NCBI GenBank assembly: GCA_029547045.1
Contig: JAKPQL010000087.1
Coordinates: 1 to 50,514, forward strand
Direction: 5' to 3'
DNA from: Deltaproteobacteria bacterium
GTDB taxonomy: Bacteria; Desulfobacterota; Desulfomonilia; UBA1062
Length of the DNA stretch: 50,514 nt
Positions 16,423-24,159 of the stretch are shown here, piece by piece. The translations under genes were made by a program, and so were the position numbers. The notes beneath the pieces were generated by a model. The model did no database searches. It had not been told where the DNA came from and worked only from the letters and a program-made list of their open reading frames with translations. The first letter of the stretch is position 1, and every line of letters starts with the position of its first letter.

Positions 16423-16833
16423 CTACTTGTGGTAAGGTTCTCCCCGGATGATGGTGAAGGCGCGGTAGACCTGTTCCAGCAGCATGACCCGCACGAGCTG
16501 GTGGTTGAAGGTCATGCCCGACAGCGACAACGACATGTCCGCGGCGGCTGCGACATCCCGGGGCAGCCCCTCGGGACCGCCGGTGTAGAAGAAGAGGTGT
16601 CTGGTGCCGGAGCTCTGCGCCCGTTCGATCAGGGCGGCCATGCCCTCGGACGTGAGCGTCGTGCCCTCCGGGGCGCAGACGACGTGGATTCCGTCCCTTC
16701 TCTGCGGCTTCAGGGCCTTGGGCTCGATGATCTCCACCGGGGCATACTTCCTGACCCGCGAGGAGTATTCCTCCACCAGTTCCCTCACCGGGCCCTGCTG
16801 CGTCTTGCCGGAAAAGCAGAAGACAAGCTTCAC
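16423..16833 (-). CDS. rlmH: 23S rRNA pseudouridine-1915 N3-methyltransferase RlmH
   Basis: RlmH methylates pseudouridine 1915 in helix 69 of 23S rRNA on assembled 70S ribosomes. The 136-residue SPOUT protein is a little shorter than the E. coli enzyme (155 aa). It keeps the knotted SAM-binding core: LFFYTGGPEGLPRDV (about residues 80-94), LSLSGMTFNHQLVRVMLLEQVYRAF and the C-terminal GEPYHK. It directly abuts rsfS with no gap and is the last gene of the rplU operon. nadD-rsfS-rlmH is a common bacterial gene order. Confidence 0.92.
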   Translation of the reverse strand: MKLVFCFSGKTQQGPVRELVEEYSSRVRKYAPVEIIEPKALKPQRRDGIHVVCAPEGTTLTSEGMAALIERAQSSGTRHLFFYTGGPEGLPRDVAAAADMSLSLSGMTFNHQLVRVMLLEQVYRAFTIIRGEPYHK

Positions 16834-17151
16834 CTACCTGAGCCTCTTGGCCTCGTACCACATGCCTTCCATGTCGTAGTACGACCGGATGTCATGCTGG
16901 AAAATGTGGATCACCACGTCCACGTAGTCCAGGAGCACCCACCTTCCCTGTTCGACCCCCTCCTTGCCGAAGGGTTTTCCGAAGGTCTCCATGACGTGCT
17001 CGGCCATGGCCTTGATCTGGCGGTCCGACATGCCGGTGCAGATGATGATGTAATCGGTGAAGGAGCACACCCCCCGCACGTCCAGCACACGGACGTCCGT
17101 GGCCTTCTTGTCCTCAAGGGCCGAGACCAGCTGGTCCCACTGAAGTCTCAT
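16834..17151 (-). CDS. rsfS: Ribosomal silencing factor RsfS
   Basis: RsfS binds ribosomal protein L14 (uL14) and blocks subunit joining when nutrients are scarce. The 105-residue protein covers the whole family domain: DVRVLDVRGVCSFTDYIIICTG, the MSDRQIKAMAEHV helix, GRWVLLDYVDVVIHIF and YYDMEGMWYEA. Its start abuts the nadD stop and its stop abuts the rlmH start, so the three are translated together. Confidence 0.93.
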   Translation of the reverse strand: MRLQWDQLVSALEDKKATDVRVLDVRGVCSFTDYIIICTGMSDRQIKAMAEHVMETFGKPFGKEGVEQGRWVLLDYVDVVIHIFQHDIRSYYDMEGMWYEAKRLR

Positions 17152-17781
17152 CTACGAGTAGATCCTTTCCCTGGTGATGTACGCGTGGGCATCACCGGCC
17201 ACCAGGTACCGGATGGATTTCCCCTGCCTGCACAGATCCCGTATCTGCGAGGATGACACCGCGTAGGCGGTGACGTCCACGAACACGATCTCGTTGCCGA
17301 GCTCGTTGGCGAACCCCCGCCCGGTCCGCCGGAAGCGAGCTGCCGAGGACCCGAGCACGTCTTCGAGGGGACGGCCCGGTGCATCGGGCCTGGACATGAC
17401 CACGAAATGGGCCAGGTCGAAGAGGCGGGGCGCCTCGTACCACGTGCTGATCTCGTTGAAGGCGTCCCGGCCCAGGATGAAGTGCGGCGTGCAGCCGTAC
17501 ATGCGGCGCATGTGCTCGATGGTGTGGATGGAGTAGGAGCTGCCCGGCCGCTCCACCTCGAAGGAGGAAACCTCGAAGTGCGGATTGTCCTTGAGCGAGA
17601 GCCTCACGATCTCGAGGCGCTGTGCGCCCTCCACGCCGCCGTCCAGGTCCTTGTGCGGTGGGAGGCACGACGGCACGAACACCACACGGTCCAGGTCGAG
17701 CAGCTCCCTCACCTCCTCGCAGGCACGCAGGTGCCCGATGTGGACGGGGTTGAAGGTTCCGCCGAAGATGCCCAGCCTCAT
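17152..17781 (-). CDS. nadD: Nicotinate-nucleotide adenylyltransferase
   Basis: NadD adenylates nicotinate mononucleotide to deamido-NAD. The 209-residue protein has the nucleotidyltransferase signature FGGTFNPVHIGHLRACEEV at residues ~6-24, the PPHKDLD loop and the C-terminal VSSSQIRDLCRQGKSIRYL, equivalent to the family's ISSTxIR motif. It overlaps the end of proA by ATGA. It continues the pathway supplied by nadB-nadA-nadC at 24-28 kb, although the two loci are separate. Confidence 0.94.
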   Translation of the reverse strand: MRLGIFGGTFNPVHIGHLRACEEVRELLDLDRVVFVPSCLPPHKDLDGGVEGAQRLEIVRLSLKDNPHFEVSSFEVERPGSSYSIHTIEHMRRMYGCTPHFILGRDAFNEISTWYEAPRLFDLAHFVVMSRPDAPGRPLEDVLGSSAARFRRTGRGFANELGNEIVFVDVTAYAVSSSQIRDLCRQGKSIRYLVAGDAHAYITRERIYS

Positions 17782-19031
17782 TGCCTGATCTGGCCGTCAC
17801 CGAAGCAGACGAACTTCTGGATGGTGAGGTCCTCAATGCCCATGGGACCGTACGCGTGGATCTTGGAGGTGCTGATGCCCACCTCAGCGCCCAGACCGAA
17901 CTCACCACCGTCCGAGAACCGGGTGCTCGCGTTCACCAGCACCGTGGAGGAATCCACCTGGCTCAGGAACTCCATGGCCCTGGTGTAGTTCTCCGTGATG
18001 ATGGCTTCGGTGTGGTTGGAGCCGTACTTCTCGATGTGGTCGATGGCCTCCTGGAGGTTGTCCACGATCTTCACCGCGATGATGAGGTCGAGGAACTCAG
18101 CATACCAGTCTTCTTCGGTGGCGGGCTTCATGTCTGGCAGGTATGCCCGGGACTTGCTGCAGCCCCTCATCTCCACGCCGTGCGCCCGGAAGAGCTCCGC
18201 CATCTTCGGCAGGAAGATCCCGGCGATGGGGGCGTCGACGAGCAGGGTCTCGGCAGCGTTACAGACGCCGGGCCGCTGGACCTTGGCATTGAGCGTGATC
18301 CGGTAGGCCTTCTCCAGGTCTGCCTGCCGGTCCACGAAGACATGGCACACCCCCTTGTAGTGTTTGAGCACCGGGATGCGGGAGTTCTCGGCAACGGTCC
18401 TGATGAGACCCTCGCCGCCCCGTGGTATGACGAGGTCGATGAAGTCCTCCAGCCTGAGCATGTCCATGATGGCCTGCCGGTCCGTCACCGGGATGAACCC
18501 GATGACCGCCGGGTCGATGCCTGTGGCAAAGAGCGAGTCGGTGAGAAGCTTCACGATGGCGGCATTGGAGTTGAAGGCCTCGGACCCTCCCCGCAGGATC
18601 ACGGCATTGCCCGACTTCAGGCACAGGGCCGCCGCGTCCGCGGTGACGTTGGGGCGGGACTCGTAGATGATGGCCACCACGCCCAAGGGGATGCGCATCC
18701 TGCCCACGAGGAGTCCGTTGGGCCTGCGGGTCATGCCCGTGATGGTTCCCACCGGGTCGGGCAGCTCCGCGATCTCATCGATGGCCCTGGCCATGCCCTC
18801 GATGACGGCATCGCTCAGGGTGAGCCGGTCGATCATGGCCGCGCTCAGGCCTGTGGCGCGGGCCGCCTCAAGGTCGCGGGCGTTCTCCCGCTTCAGGAAC
18901 GCACCCCCCTGCCGCAGGGATGCGGCCATGTCATGAAGCGCCTTGGCCTTGGCCACGCTGGACAGGCCGGCCAGGGTCCTGGACGCCTTCCTGGCCGCCT
19001 CGGCGATGGCCGTGATCTGTGTCTCGGACAC
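17778..19031 (-). CDS. proA: Gamma-glutamyl phosphate reductase
   Basis: ProA reduces gamma-glutamyl phosphate to glutamate semialdehyde with NADPH, the second step of proline synthesis. The 417-residue protein is of standard length for this aldehyde-dehydrogenase-fold family. It has GVVAIIYESRPNVTADAAALCLKSGNA, VIPRGGEGLIRTVAENS, and the catalytic Cys in RPGVCNAAETLLV. It ends with GLGAEVGISTSKIHAYGPMG. It starts with GTG, sharing one base with the proB stop (TAGTG), so proB and proA are tightly coupled. Confidence 0.95.
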   Translation of the reverse strand: MSETQITAIAEAARKASRTLAGLSSVAKAKALHDMAASLRQGGAFLKRENARDLEAARATGLSAAMIDRLTLSDAVIEGMARAIDEIAELPDPVGTITGMTRRPNGLLVGRMRIPLGVVAIIYESRPNVTADAAALCLKSGNAVILRGGSEAFNSNAAIVKLLTDSLFATGIDPAVIGFIPVTDRQAIMDMLRLEDFIDLVIPRGGEGLIRTVAENSRIPVLKHYKGVCHVFVDRQADLEKAYRITLNAKVQRPGVCNAAETLLVDAPIAGIFLPKMAELFRAHGVEMRGCSKSRAYLPDMKPATEEDWYAEFLDLIIAVKIVDNLQEAIDHIEKYGSNHTEAIITENYTRAMEFLSQVDSSTVLVNASTRFSDGGEFGLGAEVGISTSKIHAYGPMGIEDLTIQKFVCFGDGQIRQ

Positions 19032-20173
19032 TACAGGATCTCCTTTCTCAGGATCATATTGTTCCGGTGCACGACCTCGTCGTCGCAGTCGTAGTCGAGG
19101 ATCATGGCCAGGTCCCTGGTGCTGGCGCCCATGATCTTGATGATCTCGTCGGCAGCGAAGTTGCTCAGGCCGATGGCGATTGCGTCCCCGCCCTGCTGGA
19201 CTATCTCCACCGGGTCCCCTGCCAGGAAGCTCCCTTCCACCGCCACCACGCCCACCGGGAGCAGACTCTTCCCCTTGGTGAGAACCATGGCCGCGGCACC
19301 CTCGTCCACCGTGACCCTGCCCTTGGGCCTTGACACGAAGCCGAGCCAGTGTTCCTTCTGGGAGAGCACGGCCTTCTTCTTGGGGTGCACGAAGGTGCCC
19401 ACCTCCATGCCCTCGAGGATGGAACCGATCACCTGGGGGGTATAGGCCGACGCGATGACCGTGGGCACCCCCAGCATGGAGGCCCGGTACGCGGCCTGAA
19501 GCTTCGACTTGATGCCCCCCCGGCCCAGGGGGTTGCCGCCGTCGCCGTAGGCCTTGAGGTCCTTGGGTCTCAGCTCGGGGATTTCGCGGATGATGGTCGC
19601 ATCGTCATGGGCCTTGGGGTCCTTGGAGTAGATGCCCTCGATATCGGTGAGGATGATGAGCATGTGGGCCTCCACCAGGGGGAGGATCATGGCGGAGAGC
19701 ATGTCGTTGTCCGTGAACTGGATCTCCTCGGTGGCCACGGTGTCGTTCTCGTTGATGACGGGAACCGCGCCCATCTCGAACAGCGACGACAGGGTGTTGC
19801 GGATGTTCAGGTACCGCCTCCGGTTATCCAGGTCTTCCCGGGTGATGAGGATCTGGGCAGCGGTGTAGCCGTAGCGGCGGAAGGCGTCGGTGTAGGCCCG
19901 CATGAGGCTCCCCTGCCCGATGGCCGCCAGGGCCTGCTTCTTGGACAGGGCGGTCTTCTTCTCGCCGATGCTCATGATGGCCCTGCCCTCGGCGATGGCG
20001 CCGGAGGTGACCAGGGCGAACTCCCTGCCCCGGTCCATCATGAGGGACAGGTCGTCGCAGAGCCGCTCGATGACGCGGTTGTTCAGCCCGCGGCCCGTGT
20101 TGAGCACCTGTGAGCCGATCTTGATGAGGACCCGTTTACACTTCTTCAGTCCTGACCTGGTTCCTGACTTCAT
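19031..20173 (-). CDS. proB: Glutamate 5-kinase with PUA domain
   Basis: ProB phosphorylates glutamate in the first, usually proline-inhibited, step of proline synthesis. The 380-residue protein has an amino-acid-kinase domain ([64 protein letters not shown]) and a C-terminal PUA domain (from about residue 290, [24 protein letters not shown]). The ATG at 20173 has AAGGA 6 nt upstream and overlaps the end of obgE by 38 nt. No later ATG or GTG precedes the kinase motif, so the overlap appears real. Confidence 0.94.
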   Translation of the reverse strand: MKSGTRSGLKKCKRVLIKIGSQVLNTGRGLNNRVIERLCDDLSLMMDRGREFALVTSGAIAEGRAIMSIGEKKTALSKKQALAAIGQGSLMRAYTDAFRRYGYTAAQILITREDLDNRRRYLNIRNTLSSLFEMGAVPVINENDTVATEEIQFTDNDMLSAMILPLVEAHMLIILTDIEGIYSKDPKAHDDATIIREIPELRPKDLKAYGDGGNPLGRGGIKSKLQAAYRASMLGVPTVIASAYTPQVIGSILEGMEVGTFVHPKKKAVLSQKEHWLGFVSRPKGRVTVDEGAAAMVLTKGKSLLPVGVVAVEGSFLAGDPVEIVQQGGDAIAIGLSNFAADEIIKIMGASTRDLAMILDYDCDDEVVHRNNMILRKEIL

Positions 20174-21161
20174 GCAGTTCCTTCGTGATATGGTCCAGTA
20201 TGGCCTCGAGCCCGAACCCGCTCAGTGCCGAGGCGCTGAAAAAAGGATACCCCGCGCTCCGGACAAAGGCAACAGCTTCTTTGGCCCGTTCCTCGGCCCC
20301 GGTGAGGTCGCACTTGTTGAAAACCACGATCTGTTTTCTCTGCAGCAGCTCCGGTGAATACTCCCGCAGCTCATGCATGAGGATCTCCAGCTCCCGGGCC
20401 GGTTCCCTGCCCGTGTCCGGCGAGAGGTCCACGAGGTAGAGAATGACCCGTGTCCGTTCGATGTGCCTGAGAAAGCGCAGGCCGAGGCCGGTGCCCGTGT
20501 GCGCCCCCTCTATGATGCCCGGGATGTCCGCCACCACGAAGTCCTCGCCCTTGTGACGCACCACACCCAGGTTGGGTACCAGGGTGGTGAAGGGGTAGTC
20601 GGCTATCTTGGGCCTGGCGCTCGAAATCTTCGAGATGAGGGTGGACTTGCCTGCATTGGGGAAGCCCACCAGGCCCACGTCGGCCAGGAGCTTGAGCACG
20701 AGTCGGAAGGACCTCTCCTCCCCGTCTTCGCCGGGCTCGCAGTATCTCGGAGCCTGGCGGGTGGGGGTGGCGAACCGGGCATTGCCCCTGCCGCCCCTGC
20801 CGCCCCGGGCCACCACGACCTGCTGGCCAGCCTCCACCAGGTCGGCGATGAGTTCCCCGGTCTCGACATCCTTGATCTGGGTTCCCACCGGGACGGGGAT
20901 GACCAGGTCTTCGCCCGACCTCCCCGTGCAGTTCTTGCCCGTGCCGTGCCTGCCCTTTTGGGCCTTGTAGTGGGGATGGTACCGCTGGTCGAGGAGTGTG
21001 TGGTGGTGGGGGCTGGCCTGGATGATGACGTCTCCGCCCTTGCCGCCGTCGCCCCCGTCAGGACCGCCCTTGGGGATGTACTTCTCTCTTCGAAAGGAAC
21101 AACAACCGTCGCCGCCCTTGCCCGCCTTTACGAAGATCCTGGACTCGTCAATGAAGTCCAT
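20136..21161 (-). CDS. obgE: Obg-family GTPase
   Basis: Obg binds the 50S subunit and takes part in ribosome assembly and stress signalling. The 341-residue protein has the glycine-rich Obg fold (residues ~1-158, [33 protein letters not shown]). The GTPase domain carries [11 protein letters not shown] (G1), the [12 protein letters not shown] switch, [10 protein letters not shown] (G3) and NKCD (G4). There is little C-terminal extension, as is usual outside E. coli-like species. It starts 3 nt after the rpmA stop. Confidence 0.95.
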   Translation of the reverse strand: MDFIDESRIFVKAGKGGDGCCSFRREKYIPKGGPDGGDGGKGGDVIIQASPHHHTLLDQRYHPHYKAQKGRHGTGKNCTGRSGEDLVIPVPVGTQIKDVETGELIADLVEAGQQVVVARGGRGGRGNARFATPTRQAPRYCEPGEDGEERSFRLVLKLLADVGLVGFPNAGKSTLISKISSARPKIADYPFTTLVPNLGVVRHKGEDFVVADIPGIIEGAHTGTGLGLRFLRHIERTRVILYLVDLSPDTGREPARELEILMHELREYSPELLQRKQIVVFNKCDLTGAEERAKEAVAFVRSAGYPFFSASALSGFGLEAILDHITKELHEVRNQVRTEEV

Positions 21162-21164
21162 AGG

Positions 21165-21425
21165 CTAGGCGGCAATGGATACGACCTTCACCTTCTTGTT
21201 ATTGCTCAGCAGGGTCTCGAACCTCACGACACCGTCTTTGAGGGCGAACAGGGTGTAGTCTCTGCCGCAGCCCACGTTCTCGCCGGGGTGTATCCTGGTC
21301 CCGCGCTGGCGCACCAGGATGCTTCCCGCCGTGACCTTCTGGCCCGCGAACCGTTTTACGCCGAGACGCTTCCCGGCAGTGTCCCTGCCGTTGCGCGATG
21401 TTCCGCCGGATTTCTTATGTGCCAT
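21165..21425 (-). CDS. rpmA: 50S ribosomal protein L27 (bL27)
   Basis: The product is 86 residues beginning [20 protein letters not shown], the mature-type N-terminus found in most Gram-negatives (no Firmicutes-style cleaved extension). The core follows: [21 protein letters not shown] and [18 protein letters not shown]27's N-terminal tail reaches the peptidyl-transferase centre. It lies 16 nt after rplU in the operon. Confidence 0.97.
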   Translation of the reverse strand: MAHKKSGGTSRNGRDTAGKRLGVKRFAGQKVTAGSILVRQRGTRIHPGENVGCGRDYTLFALKDGVVRFETLLSNNKKVKVVSIAA

Positions 21426-21441
21426 GGCTCAGCAACGCCTC

Positions 21442-21753
21442 CTAGTCTTTTGCAATCTTGGTGATGCGCACCTCGGTGAGGTACTGCCGGTGGCCCTGGG
21501 TCTTGTGGTACCTCTTGCGGCGTTTCATCTTGAAGACCACGATCTTCTTGTCCCTGAACTGCCTGATCACCGAGGCGCTCACCTGTGCGCCCTTCACCGT
21601 GGGAGAGCCCACTTCCAGGCTGTCGCCGCCGATGAGCAGGACATCGCCGAAGGTCACCGTGTCGCCCTTGCCGGCCTCGAGCTTCTCCACGCGAAGGATG
21701 TCGCCCTCTTCCACCTTGTACTGCTTCCCGCCTGTTCTTATCACCGCATACAT
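21442..21753 (-). CDS. rplU: 50S ribosomal protein L21 (bL21)
   Basis: The 103-residue product has the family pattern [40 protein letters not shown], and the basic C-terminus [17 protein letters not shown]. The ATG at 21753 follows GAGGTG and gives the normal family length; the frame is open further upstream but without homologous sequence. It is the first gene of rplU-rpmA-obgE-proB-proA-nadD-rsfS-rlmH. Confidence 0.96.
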   Translation of the reverse strand: MYAVIRTGGKQYKVEEGDILRVEKLEAGKGDTVTFGDVLLIGGDSLEVGSPTVKGAQVSASVIRQFRDKKIVVFKMKRRKRYHKTQGHRQYLTEVRITKIAKD

Positions 21754-21793
21754 GATGCACCTCGAACGCATGGTTGTACTGAAGAATGGTGAG

Positions 21794-21822
21794 CTATTAA
21801 TGAAATTGACCCGGGTTGTCAA
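21794..21822 (-). promoter_or_regulatory. sigma-70 promoter of the rplU operon
   Basis: A perfect -35 TTGACA (21822-21817) and a -10-like TAATAG (21799-21794), 17 nt apart, lie about 41 bp upstream of the rplU ATG. This gives a leader of roughly 35 nt containing the GAGGTG ribosome binding site. Confidence 0.6.
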
Positions 21823-21912
21823 GGAATAATGTGCGTTCCCTCCAAGAGATCGTGCGATTCTTTCCCGTAATTCCCGCCCCGTGCCTCCAGATGGCGGCTG
21901 CCGTGCCCCGGG

Positions 21913-21979
21913 CAAAAAAAATGCCAGAAGAATCAGGTGTGGGGACGGTTGCGGAATGGTGTGTCCCTTCTTCTGGCAT
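21913..21979 (-). terminator. Intrinsic terminator with long stem
   Basis: Perfect 12-bp arms (21921-21932 with 21968-21979; ATGCCAGAAGAA on the plus strand) enclose a second 5-bp stem (21942-21946 with 21963-21967). On the minus strand the stem is followed by eight T residues (complement of 21914-21921). It would end minus-strand transcripts arriving from 22.2-22.6 kb before they enter the rplU promoter. Confidence 0.8.
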
Positions 21980-22201
21980 CAAAAAGGAGGTTTCAGTTAA
22001 GAACTTGTCTTCTTGAGTATTGGCGATTCCTCTCTTTCATCGTTGCCTGTATTAGTGCGAGATGTGTGCCATCGTGACCATCGCGTATATCTCGCTGATA
22101 TTACTGGGCATAGAAAAATATGTACTCCCTCGATACGGTGATGGAACCATAAACCAGCTCTGTATTTATGGTGCAAAGACCATAGCTCTTGGTCTCCATG
22201 G

Positions 22202-22612
22202 TCAGGATATCTTGATGCGGATGGTGAATCTGCCGCCCTTGCCCTGCTCCTGGTTCACCATGTCGGTGACCTGGCCCAGGCCGAACACCCGTGAGCCTTT
22301 CTGTGCGTGGGGATTCACGGAGGGGTTGTCCCGGCACTGGGCACAGAAGTTCCTCACGCACACCTCCCTGTCCGATGTACGCCATATCTCTATGTTGCGG
22401 CACTTCTTGCACAGCGGGCTCAGGCACCCGTCACACTCGGTGACTGCCTCCCGGTCATGGCAGAACGCGCAGGTTTTCCTGTCCTTCTCTTCTGGTTCCA
22501 CAGTCGGTCCCTGCAAGGGGTTTTCCATGGTGATTGCGAATGCCATGCCACTATGAAAAGATCTATTATATCCAGTTATTTCTTCTTGGTACCTGCCATC
22601 CACCCCATGCAT
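22202..22612 (-). CDS. Hypothetical Cys-rich (zinc-ribbon/B-box-like) protein
   Basis: I recognise no specific family. The 136-residue protein has a dense metal-ligand stretch: CAFCHDREAVTECDGC, then LCKKC, and later CVRNFCAQC. These are four CxxC-like pairs that could bind two zinc ions, similar to B-box or treble-clef fingers. The tail is basic (GGRFTIRIKIS). The ATG at 22612 has GAGGG 6 nt upstream; internal ATGs at 22546 and 22528 lack ribosome binding sites. It diverges from the acyl-CoA synthetase-like gene, and a 19-bp palindrome lies between them. Transcription probably ends at the terminator at 21913-21979. Confidence 0.6.
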   Translation of the reverse strand: MHGVDGRYQEEITGYNRSFHSGMAFAITMENPLQGPTVEPEEKDRKTCAFCHDREAVTECDGCLSPLCKKCRNIEIWRTSDREVCVRNFCAQCRDNPSVNPHAQKGSRVFGLGQVTDMVNQEQGKGGRFTIRIKIS

Positions 22613-22646
22613 GCCGCGCCCTCATTGCCCGTGCCCCTTATGCTTT

Positions 22647-22665
22647 TGCACCATAGTGTGGTGCA
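22647..22665. promoter_or_regulatory. Perfect 7-5-7 palindrome, candidate operator between divergent genes
   Basis: TGCACCA (22647-22653), a 5-nt spacer and TGGTGCA (22659-22665) form a perfect inverted repeat. It lies 10 bp upstream of the -35 box of the acyl-CoA synthetase-like gene and 35 bp upstream of the divergent Zn-ribbon ATG. A half-site GCACCAT recurs at 22729-22735. Its position suits a repressor or activator site; the regulator is unknown. Confidence 0.5.
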
Positions 22666-22675
22666 GGGGCCATAA

Positions 22676-22703
22676 TTGACAACCCTTGGTAAATCCTCTA
22701 ATC
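22676..22703 (+). promoter_or_regulatory. sigma-70 promoter of the acyl-CoA synthetase-like gene
   Basis: A consensus -35 TTGACA (22676-22681), a 16-nt spacer and a -10 TCTAAT (22698-22703, 5 of 6 matches) lie 49 bp upstream of the ATG at 22753. It is among the best sigma-70 matches in the window. Confidence 0.65.
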
Positions 22704-22752
22704 AATTCCCATCGATTCCTATCTCAAGGCACCATGCGAGGGGCGTGCATCC

Positions 22753-24141
22753 ATGGATTTCTTCTTCCATCCCAGTGGCGTGGCGGTCATCGGCGCCAGC
22801 GACAACCAGGCAAAGGGCGGATTCCACCTGTTCCGGAACACCATCCAGAGTTACCAGGGGCCGGTCTATCCCGTGAACCCCCGTCTGCCCTCAATTCTGG
22901 ACAGGCCCTGTTATCCCGATGTTTCTTCCATCCCGGACGACTTCGACCTGGCCATCTTCTTCGTGCCTGCACCCGCACTGCCGGATACCATCCGAGCATG
23001 CGCTCGGAAAGGGGTCAAGGGCATCATCATCGAGTCGGCGGGCTTTGCTGAGGCGGGGGAAAGCGGGCGGTTCCTGCAGGAGGAGTGCGTGTCCCTGGCC
23101 AGGGATCACGGCATCAGGCTGTGGGGGCCGAACTGCATGGGCCTTCTGGACGCCCACCGGCGGCACGTGTTCTCCTTCATGTACACGGATGCATGGAAGA
23201 CACTGCTCAAACCCGGCGACGTGTCCATGTGCGTGCAGAGCGGCATGCTCTCGGCCGGGTTCCTCATGATGATCCTGGAGCGTGGCGGACTGGGCATCAG
23301 CAAGATGTGCTCCATCGGGAACAAGTGCGATGTGCAGGAGACCGAGCTGCTGGACTACTTCATCCAGGACCCCGCCACTCAGGTCATCGGCCTGTACGCC
23401 GAGTCCATCGCAGACCCCAGGGGGTTTCTGGACCTTGCCTCGAGTACGCACAAGCCCATCGTGGTCCTCAAGGGGGGGCGCAGCCCCGGCGGCGCCAAGG
23501 CGGCCATGAGCCACACCGCCAGCATGGCGTCCGACCACGCTATCATGCGCTCTGCCTTCAGGCAGGCGGGCATTATCGAGGTGACCGACGTGAACGAGCT
23601 CATGGACGTGCTGAGGGGCTTCTCCAAGACCCCGACCTGCCGCGTCCGTGAGAACACGGGCACTGCGGTGATCACCTTTTCCGGGGGCGGCGGCATCGTC
23701 ACCTCGGACCTGCTCCATGAAGCCGGCCTGGGCCTTGCCGAACTTGGCAAAGAGACGCTGAAGGCCCTCAAGACCGTGTACCCGCCGTGGATGGACCCGG
23801 CCAACCCCGCCGACATATGGCCCGCCATCGAGTACTCAGGCATCCGGAAGGTGTACGAGACAGCCAGCGAAAGCGTGATGCGCGACCCGGCCGTGGACTC
23901 GGTGATCGTGCACATCTTCACCAACATGGTGGAGAGCTCCATGTTCGCAAACCTTGCACGGCTCAGGGACGAACTGGGCAAACCCGTGGTTGCATGGCTC
24001 GCTGGCATGGGTGACGCCCTGAAGGCATTCAGGAACGGCCTCGAGGAGGTCGGCATCCCGACATTCGACGAGATGGGTCGATGCGTGTCCGTACTGGCCG
24101 CCATCCTGAGGCATCACCGGGGAAGGGGCAGCGTACGCTGA
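22753..24141 (+). CDS. CoA-binding protein like the alpha part of ADP-forming acyl-CoA synthetase
   Basis: ADP-forming acetate/acyl-CoA ligases interconvert acyl-CoA, ADP and phosphate with acid, ATP and CoA. The 462-residue product has a Rossmann CoA-binding domain (residues ~5-130, VAVIGASDNQAKGGFHLFRN, GPNCMGLLD), and succinyl-CoA-ligase-like domains with SMCVQSGMLSAGF, SIGNKCDVQETELLDYF and VVLKGGRSPGGAKAAMSHTASMASD. The last contains the conserved SHT region of the family. It lacks the ATP-grasp beta domain (~230 aa), and no separate beta subunit is adjacent, so it is either the alpha subunit of an enzyme encoded elsewhere or a CoA-binding protein with another role. GAGGGG lies 9 nt before the ATG. 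Confidence 0.82.
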   Translation: MDFFFHPSGVAVIGASDNQAKGGFHLFRNTIQSYQGPVYPVNPRLPSILDRPCYPDVSSIPDDFDLAIFFVPAPALPDTIRACARKGVKGIIIESAGFAEAGESGRFLQEECVSLARDHGIRLWGPNCMGLLDAHRRHVFSFMYTDAWKTLLKPGDVSMCVQSGMLSAGFLMMILERGGLGISKMCSIGNKCDVQETELLDYFIQDPATQVIGLYAESIADPRGFLDLASSTHKPIVVLKGGRSPGGAKAAMSHTASMASDHAIMRSAFRQAGIIEVTDVNELMDVLRGFSKTPTCRVRENTGTAVITFSGGGGIVTSDLLHEAGLGLAELGKETLKALKTVYPPWMDPANPADIWPAIEYSGIRKVYETASESVMRDPAVDSVIVHIFTNMVESSMFANLARLRDELGKPVVAWLAGMGDALKAFRNGLEEVGIPTFDEMGRCVSVLAAILRHHRGRGSVR

Positions 24142-24159
24142 GTGCAGCATTGAAACGCC

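Larger units (their letters stand above)
21754..22201. other. 448-bp gene-free region between rplU and the Zn-ribbon gene
   Basis: Besides the rplU promoter and the intrinsic terminator described separately, I see no gene here. Short open frames exist on both strands but have no recognisable protein and no good ribosome binding site. The 22013-22201 part would be the 3' untranslated tail of the Zn-ribbon gene if its transcript ends at the terminator at 21913-21979. A small hairpin (TATGGT/ACCATA) lies near 22170. A small RNA hidden here cannot be excluded. Confidence 0.5.

Noticed and set aside
21816..22016. A small plus-strand protein gene over the terminator region
   Set aside because: It runs through the rplU promoter and an obvious terminator hairpin, and lacks any domain or ribosome binding site.
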